This document shows, in pieces, positions 1 to 7,267 of a DNA stretch of 28,789 nucleotides (the first letter of the stretch is position 1; every line of letters begins with the position of its first letter). The DNA comes from Candidatus Parcubacteria bacterium (lineage in GTDB: Bacteria; Patescibacteriota; Patescibacteriia; Patescibacteriales; UBA12075). The notes beneath the pieces are model-generated. The model was not told the DNA's origin and did no database searches. It saw only the letters and a program-made list of their open reading frames with translations. A program made the translations under genes and the position numbers. The stretch lies in assembly GCA_023142215.1 (NCBI GenBank), contig JAGLJW010000038.1, forward strand, positions 1 through 28,789. The letters are read 5' to 3'.

Positions 1-118
1 CTTCTAGCGGATAATAAATCATCGGTTTGTCATAAACCGGTAAAAGTTGTTTTGATGTCACTTTTGTCAAAGGTCTAAGCCGTGTTGCCCTGCCTCCTGC
101 TAAAATTATTCCTTTCAT
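1..118 (-). CDS. rmlA: Glucose-1-phosphate thymidylyltransferase, N-terminal part (runs off the window)
   Basis: Only the first 39 codons are present; the gene continues past the left edge. The translation begins MKGIILAGG and continues with TRLRPLT, the glycine-rich nucleotide-binding signature of sugar nucleotidyltransferases, then KQLLPVYDKPMIYYPLE, typical of RmlA. The family joins dTTP and glucose-1-phosphate to make dTDP-glucose, the first step to dTDP-rhamnose. The gene lies just downstream of rmlD on the same strand, which fits a rhamnose operon. The usual second glycine of the GGSGTRL motif is alanine here. No SD is visible. Other hexose-1-phosphate nucleotidyltransferases share the signature, but the KQLLPVYDKPMIYYPL run favours RmlA. 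Confidence 0.9.
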   Translation of the reverse strand, partial: MKGIILAGGRATRLRPLTKVTSKQLLPVYDKPMIYYPLE

Positions 119-200
119 ATATTTAGATTTAAGATTTAAGATTTAGGATTTAGGATTTACGATCCACCAGCTAGTGGATAGATTTAAGATTCTAGATTTT
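119..200. repeat. Degenerate heptamer repeat with an embedded 18-bp palindrome
   Basis: The rmlD-rmlA gap is built of iterated GATTTAA/GATTTAG-like heptamers (121-160, resuming at 181). They are interrupted by ATCCACCAGCTAGTGGAT at 162-179, a 6-bp stem around CAGCTA. The repeat runs into the 3' end of rmlD. No coding potential is visible. Simple-repeat expansion plus insertion of a short palindromic tag is the simplest reading. Confidence 0.6.
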
Positions 201-1067
201 AGAGTTAATGCTTAGATATTCTCTCAAAGCATCTTTATAGTTTCTAAGTTTTTCAAATTTTGTATTTTTCAATATTGAATATTTTGGTCTTTTTGCTGGT
301 CGTGGAAATTTGTCTGAAGATACTGGATTTATTTTAATATCTATTTTTGCAATTTTAAATAATTCTTTTGTTGCCTTATACCATGTACAGCTACCCTCAT
401 TGACAAAATGATAAATTCCATAATTTTTTGTTGATTCAACTAACTTTTTTGTAAATTCAGCTAAATCAAGTGTGTATGTAAAACAACTTATTTCTTCATC
501 AACAATGTCCAATTGATTATTTGTTTTACTAAGACTTAACATAACATCAAAAAAACTTGGTTTAGCCACATCGCTTTCGCCTTTTGGTCCAAATAATTTT
601 GAAACTCTGATTATATAATACTTCAATTCTTTATTTTTGAATTTTAGAATCTTATTTTCTCCAAGCAGTTTTGTTTTTCCATATTTGTTTATAGGATTAG
701 GAATGTCATTTTCAGTGAATTCAGGTTTTGATTTATTACCACTGAATACATAATCTGATGAAAAATGAATCAATATAGCATTAGATTTCAAAGTTGCTTC
801 CGCTAAATATCCTAAGGCGTATCCATTTATTTTTTTAGCTTTTTCAAGTTCGCTATCACTACTTTCGCAATTATCTACAGCATTATACGCGGCAGAATTA
901 ATTAAAATATCAGGATTAATATTTTTAATATTTTTTAATACCAAATCTCTATTTGTAATGTCTAATTCTTCTTTATCAAATGAAATAACGTTATATTCAT
1001 TTGCAAAAACTTTTTGTAATTGAACCCCTAAATTACCTTTTCCTCCGATTATTAAAATTTTTTTCAT
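192..1067 (-). CDS. rmlD: dTDP-4-dehydrorhamnose reductase
   Basis: This 291-aa extended short-chain dehydrogenase has an N-terminal Rossmann nucleotide-binding motif (IIGGKGNLG, residues 6-14), a VISFDKEELDIT segment typical of RmlD, and NSAAYNAVDNCE, the RmlD version of the NAAAYTAVDKAE signature. It also has the catalytic YGKTK (YxxxK). The family uses NAD(P)H to reduce dTDP-4-keto-L-rhamnose to dTDP-L-rhamnose, a precursor of cell-surface glycans. Length is normal for the family (about 280-300 aa). rmlA follows 73 bp downstream on the same strand. The start has no SD but lies about 24 nt after the predicted transcription start from the promoter at 1098-1126. Confidence 0.9.
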   Translation of the reverse strand: MKKILIIGGKGNLGVQLQKVFANEYNVISFDKEELDITNRDLVLKNIKNINPDILINSAAYNAVDNCESSDSELEKAKKINGYALGYLAEATLKSNAILIHFSSDYVFSGNKSKPEFTENDIPNPINKYGKTKLLGENKILKFKNKELKYYIIRVSKLFGPKGESDVAKPSFFDVMLSLSKTNNQLDIVDEEISCFTYTLDLAEFTKKLVESTKNYGIYHFVNEGSCTWYKATKELFKIAKIDIKINPVSSDKFPRPAKRPKYSILKNTKFEKLRNYKDALREYLSINSKI

Positions 1068-1097
1068 TTGATTTATTTAAATTAAAAATATAATACA

Positions 1098-1126
1098 ATT
1101 TTATCAGTAATATCAAGAACTGTCAA
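1098..1126 (-). promoter_or_regulatory. Sigma-70-type promoter for rmlD
   Basis: Read on the minus strand: TTGACA (-35, 1121-1126), a 17-nt spacer and TAAAAT (-10, 1098-1103). The expected start near 1091 leaves a leader of about 24 nt before rmlD. Confidence 0.7.
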
Positions 1127-1130
1127 AACA

Positions 1131-1157
1131 AAAAACTTTCACAAAATGAAAGTTTTT
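1131..1157 (-). terminator. Rho-independent terminator after the 1179-2093 gene
   Basis: A perfect 10-bp inverted repeat (AAAAACTTTC / GAAAGTTTTT) with a 7-nt loop. Read on the minus strand it ends in a short T-run, just past the stop at 1179. The rmlD -35 box lies 5 bp further on. Confidence 0.65.
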
Positions 1158-1178
1158 CTAATGTTTTTACTGTATAAA

Positions 1179-2093
1179 TTATTTGTTCAAAATATTTCTT
1201 AACATTTCAAAAACTAACTGTTCTCCTTCGTTGATTAAGTTATGAATATTTCTTTGTTTTTCTTTTATTTTTTGATCACGAATTTCTACTACTCCTGCTA
1301 TTTTCCCACCAATTACATTTTTATTTATTTTAGTAATAACAGGTTTGCCAGAAATATCTGTTTTTATATTTTTATGATTATTTACGATGTAAGAAGCTAA
1401 ATCTTTTTTGGTAATTTCAATTTTTGGAACATATTTAACTTTTGTGTAATTTGGTAGCGTGGGAGTAAGTAATGCAATTTTAAACTTATTAATATTTTCA
1501 ATTGGAGTTGTAGTCATTTTGCCAATTCTGTCTAAAGCATTCTTGGACATCCCTGGATTTGAATTAAATACCATTGATGAAATTGCAAACACTGCCAAGC
1601 TAAGTGCAGCTAATTGAGTTGACCAACCTATTTCTCGCTCCAATACAATTGAATTATTATTTATGTTAAGTCTGTCTTTGATTGTGAGTGAAACTTTTCT
1701 ACATTCATCAATTTCTTTTCTAGAAAGATTGCTATTTAAAGCATTGCGTGATGATCTTGCATCTTTTTTCATCTCTGAAAAAGTATCAGACCATTTTTTT
1801 ACCATCTTATCATCAATATCAATATTGCTTTTATAATCCCCAGGAAAAAATTTATTTAAAATTTCATTAAAATCATTTTTGTTTGAAGCTTTTTTATTTA
1901 TTTTTTTCTTACTAATATTTAATGAGACTAAGCTTGATTTTGCTGATACTTCTTTTTTTACTTTTTTTGTAGTTTCAGTATTTTTCCTTTTTTTGTTTGA
2001 TTCATCAATATCAAAAAACCGATCCTGCTTTTTAAAAAAAGTATCAAAAAGAAAGGCGTCAAACCCTATTTTATTATTTTTATTTTTTAGCAT
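1179..2093 (-). CDS. Hypothetical lysine/serine-rich protein with one membrane segment
   Basis: This 304-aa protein is not one I recognise. Residues 1-150 are hydrophilic and rich in Lys, Asn and Ser, with no signal peptide. One hydrophobic stretch follows (LAALSLAVFAISSMVF, about residues 161-176). After it comes a C-terminal region with a beta-rich appearance (KVKYVPKIEITKKD ... NVIGGKIAGVVEIRD) ending in a charged helix. The layout suggests a single-pass inner-membrane protein with about 160 N-terminal and 125 C-terminal residues on opposite sides. It has its own extended -10 promoter (2138-2146) and terminator (1131-1157), so it is probably monocistronic. No SD precedes the ATG. The function is unknown. 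Confidence 0.6.
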   Translation of the reverse strand: MLKNKNNKIGFDAFLFDTFFKKQDRFFDIDESNKKRKNTETTKKVKKEVSAKSSLVSLNISKKKINKKASNKNDFNEILNKFFPGDYKSNIDIDDKMVKKWSDTFSEMKKDARSSRNALNSNLSRKEIDECRKVSLTIKDRLNINNNSIVLEREIGWSTQLAALSLAVFAISSMVFNSNPGMSKNALDRIGKMTTTPIENINKFKIALLTPTLPNYTKVKYVPKIEITKKDLASYIVNNHKNIKTDISGKPVITKINKNVIGGKIAGVVEIRDQKIKEKQRNIHNLINEGEQLVFEMLRNILNK

Positions 2094-2137
2094 GAGTATT
2101 AATGGAACTTAATAAAAAGTTATTAACAATTACATAT

Positions 2138-2146
2138 ATTATACCA
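2138..2146 (-). promoter_or_regulatory. Extended -10 promoter for the 1179-2093 gene
   Basis: TGGTATAAT on the minus strand (2138-2146) matches the TGnTATAAT extended -10 consensus. No convincing -35 box is seen. It lies 45 bp upstream of the start codon. Confidence 0.5.
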
Positions 2147-2238
2147 TAAAATCACAATAATAAAAAATAAAATTAATATAATTTTTCATTTATGCAATTT
2201 TAATTATTTGATTCCAAATTTTTTATTGTCTCTGCTCT

Positions 2239-2337
2239 TTATATAAATGCTAATCCGATAGTCCATGCGACCATAGTAAATATAATAATAACACTTATTA
2301 TTATCCAAACAATTTTAACAACTTTTTTTTTCTTCAT
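2239..2337 (-). CDS. Small single-pass membrane protein, 32 aa
   Basis: A short open frame in an otherwise empty 500-bp gap. It opens MKKKKVVKIVWIIISVIII and closes FTMVAWTIGLAFI before TAA. The layout is a lysine-rich N terminus, a hydrophobic helix of about 22 residues containing two tryptophans, and almost no tail. The basic start predicts a cytoplasmic N terminus. The composition stands out from random AT-rich sequence: clean start, positive-inside pattern and Trp near the membrane ends. Small membrane peptides of this kind occur in Patescibacteria genomes, but I cannot name a family. No SD is visible, as with most neighbours. Confidence 0.55.
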   Translation of the reverse strand: MKKKKVVKIVWIIISVIIIFTMVAWTIGLAFI

Positions 2338-2457
2338 ATTATTGAATTTTTGTTTTACTGAAAATAATGACAAAAATTTCTTATTATATAATTAATTGAA
2401 TTTGTGATTATGTAATTAGCGAAAACAACATTGTTATTGCAAGCGAACACTGTCTTA

Positions 2458-2558
2458 CTGTCATCCTGGAGCTAAAGCGATAGGATCTATAAATTACGCA
2501 AGGTTGCATAATTAATGGGATTCTATCACTACGCATTCGCTCCGTTCCAGAATGACAG
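2458..2558. repeat. Palindromic element, copy A (ATTCTGGA-arm type)
   Basis: The terminal inverted repeats are CTGTCATCCTGGA (2458-2470) and TCCAGAATGACAG (2546-2558), with one mismatch. The centre carries AATTACGCAAGGTTGCATAA (2491-2510), a sub-palindrome. Read on the minus strand, nearly the whole element aligns with copy B (4471-4581), so the two are inverted copies flanking lepA. It is followed by the tag GTGTAGTATTTGTT. Non-coding; MITE-like or REP-like. Confidence 0.75.
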
Positions 2559-2590
2559 TGGGGTGTAGTATTTGTTTGCAGTGATAGGAA

Positions 2591-4372
2591 TTATTTTTTT
2601 AATAATTTTATAAATGTATCTGATGGAATATCAACGCTTCCTTTTCCTGATGCCATCATTTTCTTTTTTCCAGCTTTTTGTTTTTGTAATAATTTTCGTT
2701 TTCTACTTACATCTCCGCCATAAAGTTTTGCTGTTACGTCTTTTCGCATGGCTGATAATCTATCACCAGCGACAATTTTACCTCCGACTGATGCTTGTAA
2801 TTTAATTACGAACATTTGTCTTGGTAAACTATCTTTTAAAATATTAACAATTTCTTTGCCCCGTTTTTGTATGTCATCCGCATAAGTAATCACAGATAAT
2901 GATTCAACTGGTTCTTCAGCAACTAGAATATCCATTTTAACCACATCTGCTTTTTTGTAAGATAAAAATTCATAATTAATAGAGGCATAGCCTTGAGTTG
3001 CACTTTTTATTTTATCATAAAAATCAGTAAGTATTGCGCTCATTGGAATTTCATAATGAATAATAGCTCGTGTTTCATCTATGTATTCAATATTTTTATA
3101 AATTCCTCTTTTATCTTGAGCTAAACCCATGATTGCTCCAACAAAATTTGATGGTGTAATTATATCCAAACTTACCCATGGCTCTTCACTATATTCAATT
3201 AATTCTCGTTTTGGAAATTGCTGTGGAGTTCGTACGATTAATTTTTTACCATTTTTCTGATAAACTCTATATGAAACACTCGGAACTGTTACAATTAATT
3301 CAATATTAAATTCTCGTTTTAATCTTTCTTGAAAAATTTCTAAATGTAGAATTCCTAAAAAGCCACATCTAAAACCAAAACCAAGTGCATCAGAATGTTC
3401 TGCTTCATAGACCAAAGCCGAATCATTTAATTTTAATTTATCAATTGCATCACGAAGATTTTCAAACTCATTACCTTCTTTAGGAAAAATACCAGCATAT
3501 ACCATTGGCTTTACTTCCGAATAACCTTTAAGTGATTTAATCTCCAAACCTTTTTTATTAATAGTCAAAGTATCTCCAACACCGCATTCTGTTACATTTT
3601 TAAAACCTGTTACAACATATCCAATTTCACCAGTTTTTAACTTTCCAGTTGATAAATAATCTGGTTTAAAAATTCCAACATCAAGTGCTTCGCTTTCTGC
3701 CATTGTAGCCAACAATCTAATTTTATCTTTTTTGTTAAGTTCTCCATCTATTACTCTAATATAAGCAACAACACCTTTATATTCATCATAATTAGAATCA
3801 AAAATTAACGATCTGAGTGGAGCATCTGGATTTCCTTTTGGTTCTGGAACTTTTTTGATAATAGCATCTAAAATTTCGGGAACTCCTTCGCCAGTTTTCC
3901 CTGATGCATAATAAATTTCATCTTCATTACATCCAAGCAATTCCATTATTTCCCGTTTGGTTTTTTCTTTATTGGAAGCTGGTAAGTCAATTTTATTAGC
4001 AACAGGAATAATTGTTAAATTTTGGTCCATTGCCAAATATAAGTTTGCAAGTGTTTGAGCTTGAATTCCTTGAGTTGCGTCCACAAGCAAAATAGCCGCT
4101 TCACAAGCCGCTAATGATCTACTTACTTCATAGGTAAAATCTACATGACCAGGAGTATCTATCAAATTTAAAGTGTATCCTTTATACTCCATTGTTACTG
4201 GTTGTAACTTAATAGTAATTCCCCGCTCTTGTTCAATGTCCATTCTATCAAGCAATTGGGCTTTCATTTTTCTATCTTCAACAGTATTTGTAATTTCCAA
4301 CATTCTGTCTGATATTGTAGATTTTCCATGATCAATGTGTGCAATTATACAAAAATTTCTGATTTTATCCAT
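2591..4372 (-). CDS. lepA: Elongation factor 4 (LepA), ribosome back-translocation GTPase
   Basis: This 593-aa translational GTPase acts on stalled ribosomes. All G motifs are visible: G1 AHIDHGKST at about residues 10-18, G2 RGITI, G3 DTPGHVDF, G4 NKID, and ASGKTGEG for G5. LepA-specific stretches follow, such as GFRCGFLGILHLEI and KGSVDIPSDTFIKLLKK at the C terminus. An upstream ATG at 4405 would add 11 residues (MIIIIIKPQIK). I prefer 4372 because MDKIRNFCIIAHIDHGKS matches the conserved family start. Length is normal (about 600 aa). No SD is visible. The gene is bracketed by palindromic elements A and B. Confidence 0.97.
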   Translation of the reverse strand: MDKIRNFCIIAHIDHGKSTISDRMLEITNTVEDRKMKAQLLDRMDIEQERGITIKLQPVTMEYKGYTLNLIDTPGHVDFTYEVSRSLAACEAAILLVDATQGIQAQTLANLYLAMDQNLTIIPVANKIDLPASNKEKTKREIMELLGCNEDEIYYASGKTGEGVPEILDAIIKKVPEPKGNPDAPLRSLIFDSNYDEYKGVVAYIRVIDGELNKKDKIRLLATMAESEALDVGIFKPDYLSTGKLKTGEIGYVVTGFKNVTECGVGDTLTINKKGLEIKSLKGYSEVKPMVYAGIFPKEGNEFENLRDAIDKLKLNDSALVYEAEHSDALGFGFRCGFLGILHLEIFQERLKREFNIELIVTVPSVSYRVYQKNGKKLIVRTPQQFPKRELIEYSEEPWVSLDIITPSNFVGAIMGLAQDKRGIYKNIEYIDETRAIIHYEIPMSAILTDFYDKIKSATQGYASINYEFLSYKKADVVKMDILVAEEPVESLSVITYADDIQKRGKEIVNILKDSLPRQMFVIKLQASVGGKIVAGDRLSAMRKDVTAKLYGGDVSRKRKLLQKQKAGKKKMMASGKGSVDIPSDTFIKLLKK

Positions 4373-4470
4373 TTTTATTTGTGGTTTAATTATAATTATT
4401 ATCAATGCTGTTATCCTTCAAATCAAATCAAGAATAGATTCTAGAACGAAGTAGAATATTACGGTACCGC

Positions 4471-4581
4471 TTGTCATTCTGGAACGAACCCGCCCAATTG
4501 GCGGGGTAGTGATAGAATCTCATTGATTATGCAACTCTGCGTAATTTGTGAGATTCTATCGCTCTAGCTCCAGGATGACAA
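4471..4581. repeat. Palindromic element, copy B, with an embedded GC-rich mini-palindrome
   Basis: The terminal inverted repeats are TTGTCATTCTGGA (4471-4483) and TCCAGGATGACAA (4569-4581). Read forward it aligns almost end to end with the reverse complement of copy A (GTAGTGATAGAATC, ATTATGCAAC, TGCGTAATTT, GCTCCAGGATGACA). The exception is positions 4489-4506, where CCCGCCCAATTGGCGGGG replaces a shorter stretch. The tag GTGTAGTATTTGTT (4585-4598) follows, on the same side as in copy A although the body is inverted. Confidence 0.75.
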
Positions 4582-4651
4582 TAGTGTGTAGTATTTGTTC
4601 CGTTTTAGGATGACATGGATGTTACCTTTGTTAATCAATAATTATATTTAA

Positions 4652-6058
4652 TTAAACAATAAAAACCTTTTCTAAAACGTATTCTAAAAAACTTGTTTTT
4701 ACATGAATTAAACTAATTATAAAAACTATTGCTAAAATACTTTCTGTAATTAATAATTTATGTTGAACACCAAATTTAACAACTATATTAATTAACAAAG
4801 AAATTGTGATTAATATTAAAGCAATATAAAAAATGTAATGCGATATTTTTATTATACTTGTTGCTTTTGTAACTTCTTTTTTAGTTTCTATACTAAAAGC
4901 TTTGACTTCATTTAAATCAGTATTCATTCCGCTAAAATCAATATTGGTATTATTTATTTTAGTACTCAAAACAGGTATTGGTATTTCTTTCTTTATAATA
5001 TCATTTTTTAAATTTTGAGCAAGTATTTTTTTCATTCTTTCTATTTCTGTCATATTTTCTATTTTTTCTGCATTTTTTACATTGTTTTCCTTATTTATAC
5101 TTTCTGTTTCTTTTGTTTCTTCTACTTTCTCTATTTCTTCTTTGGTGATGCTTATTGGTTTAACTTTAACTTCTGAATCTTGTGCTGGAATTTCTTTTTC
5201 TATTATTTTATCTTTTAAAATTGCTACTGGTTTTTTAATTTCTTGATCATTTACTACTAAAACTGTTGCTGGCTTTACACTATTTGCATTACCAAAAATT
5301 TGCACTAAAATATTAGTCTTTTTTTCATTAATAACTCCAGTTAATATTGCTAAACCAATATCAGAATATTTAGCATTTAAAATATTTTTTTTATGTGTCT
5401 CTGAAAGCATTAGCGCTCCATGAGCTGTTTGGGCTGAAGTAAAATTCATTGCTAAATTTTCACCAACAAACAGATAAGGATATTCTACTCTGTTAATAAA
5501 ATTCCAAGACATGCGACCATCGGGACTTTTGTGTGCGAAATAATCCTTTTCAATCATATCTTTAGCTTTATCAAGTGCTGCACCATTCAACACGGAATTA
5601 TTTGTTAATTCACTTATTCCATTATTCTTTCTATCAACATTAATTAGTTCTAAAATATTTTTAGTGATTAGCTCCGACATTTTTGCCTGATTTGGACAAA
5701 TAAAAAATAAATATCCTGCCACTGTTATTTTAATAACAACCAAAATAATAGCAATGATTATTAAGGATTTAGTTCTTAAAATTTTTGGCTTGTGTCCGTT
5801 TATTTCGCTCGGTATAAAATATTCTTGGAAAATAGAAGCTGAATCACAACAGAATCTTTTGATTCCCTCTTCTCCGTTTGCCAATTCTTCAATTTCGCCT
5901 TTTTCTTCACTCAAAAAATGTTTAAAATTAGTACAAATTTTTTTTCTATCTTTTTTAAAAAATTTTGAAGAAAATAATTTAACAACGAATTTCCATAATA
6001 TTAAATAAAAAATCCATTTTTTTATATTATTCTTTTTTGTATTTTTAGAAGATTTCAT
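4652..6058 (-). CDS. CAP/SCP-domain membrane protein
   Basis: This 468-aa protein begins with a basic hydrophilic region (about 1-95) and a membrane helix (about 97-120, SLIIIAIILVVIKITVAGYL). A CAP (cysteine-rich secretory/SCP) domain follows at about 128-260. Family landmarks are LDKAKDMIEKDYFAHKSPDG, VGENLAM and SETHKKNILNAKYSDIGLAI, with both conserved histidines and the GEN glutamate present. A Lys/Glu-rich linker (about 280-385) leads to two C-terminal membrane helices (about 405-428 and 434-458). Bacterial CAP proteins of this family are extracytoplasmic and usually of unknown substrate; adhesion or wall remodelling is inference. The promoter at 6065-6093 lies directly upstream with almost no leader, so translation may be nearly leaderless. 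Confidence 0.85.
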   Translation of the reverse strand: MKSSKNTKKNNIKKWIFYLILWKFVVKLFSSKFFKKDRKKICTNFKHFLSEEKGEIEELANGEEGIKRFCCDSASIFQEYFIPSEINGHKPKILRTKSLIIIAIILVVIKITVAGYLFFICPNQAKMSELITKNILELINVDRKNNGISELTNNSVLNGAALDKAKDMIEKDYFAHKSPDGRMSWNFINRVEYPYLFVGENLAMNFTSAQTAHGALMLSETHKKNILNAKYSDIGLAILTGVINEKKTNILVQIFGNANSVKPATVLVVNDQEIKKPVAILKDKIIEKEIPAQDSEVKVKPISITKEEIEKVEETKETESINKENNVKNAEKIENMTEIERMKKILAQNLKNDIIKKEIPIPVLSTKINNTNIDFSGMNTDLNEVKAFSIETKKEVTKATSIIKISHYIFYIALILITISLLINIVVKFGVQHKLLITESILAIVFIISLIHVKTSFLEYVLEKVFIV

Positions 6059-6064
6059 AATAAA

Positions 6065-6093
6065 AGTATAACAAAAATGTGAATAATTATCAA
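6065..6093 (-). promoter_or_regulatory. Promoter for the CAP-domain gene
   Basis: Minus strand: TTGATA (6088-6093), 17-nt spacer, TATACT (6065-6070). The predicted start falls at or next to the ATG at 6058, so the mRNA would be leaderless or nearly so. Confidence 0.65.
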
Positions 6094-6128
6094 AGTAATT
6101 TAAAAGTAACTGCTTACTGACCCTAAAA

Positions 6129-6238
6129 TGTTATTCTGAGCGATAGCCGAAGCCTGCCCGTCCGAGTTCAGGCGGGGATCCCGATAATTATGCGATATTG
6201 CATTCATAACGGGATTCTTCGACAAGCTCAGAATGACA
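6129..6238. repeat. Palindromic element, copy C (ATTCTGAGC-arm type)
   Basis: The terminal inverted repeats are TGTTATTCTGAGC (6129-6141) and GCTCAGAATGACA (6226-6238). The core (ATAATTATGCGATATTGCAT, 6184-6203) resembles the core of copies A and B, but the arms differ. A GC-rich insert, GCCTGCCCG ... CAGGCGGGG (6152-6176), sits in the left arm. Non-coding, between the CAP gene promoter and the terminator at 6292. Confidence 0.7.
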
Positions 6239-6291
6239 CAATGATTTTATGATTTTTTATAGGTCATTGTTGATATATACAATAATTAAAC

Positions 6292-6330
6292 AAAAAAAGA
6301 GAGGACATTGCGAAATCGCTAATGTCCTCT
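6292..6330 (-). terminator. Strong rho-independent terminator of the 6354-7031 gene
   Basis: On the minus strand, AGAGGACATT-A-GCGA, a 2-nt loop, then TCGC-AATGTCCTCT forms a stem of about 14 bp with one bulge. It is followed by a C and seven Ts. Part of the arm (GCTAATGTCCTCTA) is directly duplicated next to it, ending at 6345. Confidence 0.85.
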
Positions 6331-6353
6331 AGCTAATGTCCTCTATTAATTTC

Positions 6354-7031
6354 TTAATTCCAATATTCAATACTGTCTCGGAGTTCTTGTTCGGTTATCC
6401 CAAGCTGTTCTATCGTAACACCTGCGAGTTCAGCGTATTGCCGAAGATAATTGATTTTGAACTCAATGCTGTATTGGTTGGCATTCTCTTGAATGAGTTT
6501 GAGCCACATCCGTGCGTAAGCGGTATAGCCAGTTTTTAAGAGACTTGCAATTTTTTCTTCGGAAGTTCCAATATCTTCTATGGTAATATTAGCTTTTTCC
6601 ACATATTTGCGGATATAGCCAACATGGGAATCAATGTTTCCATTGCTTGCACGCTCTTTAGTTAACTTCAACCAATTGCTTGCCTCGGCAGTATAGCCAA
6701 TTTTCAAGAGACTTGCAATCTCTTCTTCAGAAGTCCCAATGTCTTCCATAGTAATACTGGCTTTCTCTGCATATTTGCGGATATAGCCAACATGGGCATC
6801 AATGTTTCCATTGCTTGCACGCTCTTTAGTTAACTTCAACCAATCGGTCGCCTTGGCAATATAACCGTTAATCAAGGGATCTTGAATTTCTACTTTGTTT
6901 ATTTTAGCAACCTGCTTATTGATTTTATTGTCATTGTTACTTTCCGCAATGGTGGGAGAGGTAAAAGCAATGATGAACAAACTCACCAGCAATACAGAAG
7001 CCCTTGTTAACTTTTTGAAATTTATTTTCAT
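6354..7031 (-). CDS. Exported protein with three 56-residue tandem repeats
   Basis: This 225-aa protein has a signal peptide (MKINFKKLTRASVLLVSLFI through SPTIAES, cleavage likely near residue 30) and then three tandem repeats at about 56-111, 112-167 and 168-225. Repeats 1 and 2 share WLKLTKERASNGNID, HVGYIRKY and IASLLK almost exactly. Repeat 3 is diverged (MWLKLIQENANQYSIE ... YLRQYAELAGVT). Each unit looks like two or three short helices. I do not recognise the family. The strong SD (AAAGGAGGAAACAAAAG before ATG) is unlike the SD-less neighbours. The gene has its own promoter (7150-7178) and terminator (6292-6330) and diverges from the 7268 gene. Confidence 0.75.
   Translation of the reverse strand: MKINFKKLTRASVLLVSLFIIAFTSPTIAESNNDNKINKQVAKINKVEIQDPLINGYIAKATDWLKLTKERASNGNIDAHVGYIRKYAEKASITMEDIGTSEEEIASLLKIGYTAEASNWLKLTKERASNGNIDSHVGYIRKYVEKANITIEDIGTSEEKIASLLKTGYTAYARMWLKLIQENANQYSIEFKINYLRQYAELAGVTIEQLGITEQELRDSIEYWN
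6531..6866 (-). repeat. Two near-identical 168-bp in-gene direct repeats
   Basis: Units 6699-6866 and 6531-6698 encode repeats 1 and 2 of the exported protein. They share long identical nucleotide runs, for example around the segment encoding WLKLTKERASNGNID. This points to a recent in-frame duplication rather than ancient repeats. Confidence 0.75.
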
Positions 7032-7149
7032 CTTTTGTTTCCTCCTTTTGGAATTGGTATTTCTTGTTGGATTACAAATTAAGAATAAGCTAGTTTCACA
7101 ACCGACTTGTTTTTAACCCGTAATATATAAAGAACATATGTACTATAGC

Positions 7150-7178
7150 AATGTAGCATAGTTTGAATATTTTGTCAA
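7150..7178 (-). promoter_or_regulatory. Leftward promoter for the 6354-7031 gene
   Basis: Minus strand: TTGACA (7173-7178), exactly 17 nt, TACATT (7150-7155). Its -35 box is half of the 7172-7187 palindrome and lies 2 bp from the -35 box of the rightward promoter. The leader would be about 110 nt. Confidence 0.75.
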
Positions 7179-7187
7179 ATTTGACAA
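7172..7187. promoter_or_regulatory. Perfect 16-bp palindrome spanning both divergent -35 boxes
   Basis: TTGTCAAATTTGACAA equals its own reverse complement and contains both divergent -35 hexamers. It may be an operator for a dimeric regulator of both genes, or just two TTGACA boxes placed symmetrically. Confidence 0.55.
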
Positions 7188-7209
7188 GAAATAGTTTTTG
7201 TGATACACT
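7181..7209 (+). promoter_or_regulatory. Rightward promoter for the 7268-7678 gene
   Basis: TTGACA (7181-7186), 17-nt spacer, TACACT (7204-7209). The leader to the ATG would be about 50 nt and carries the SD TAGGAGG. Confidence 0.75.
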
Positions 7210-7267
7210 GTCCTTATTGCTAATAATAGATTCTGTTTTGAAAAATACTTTAATATAGGAGGTTTTA

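Noticed and set aside
4373..4405. Upstream ATG of lepA
   Set aside because: It adds MIIIIIKPQIK, which has no counterpart in the family; ATG 4372 matches the conserved start.
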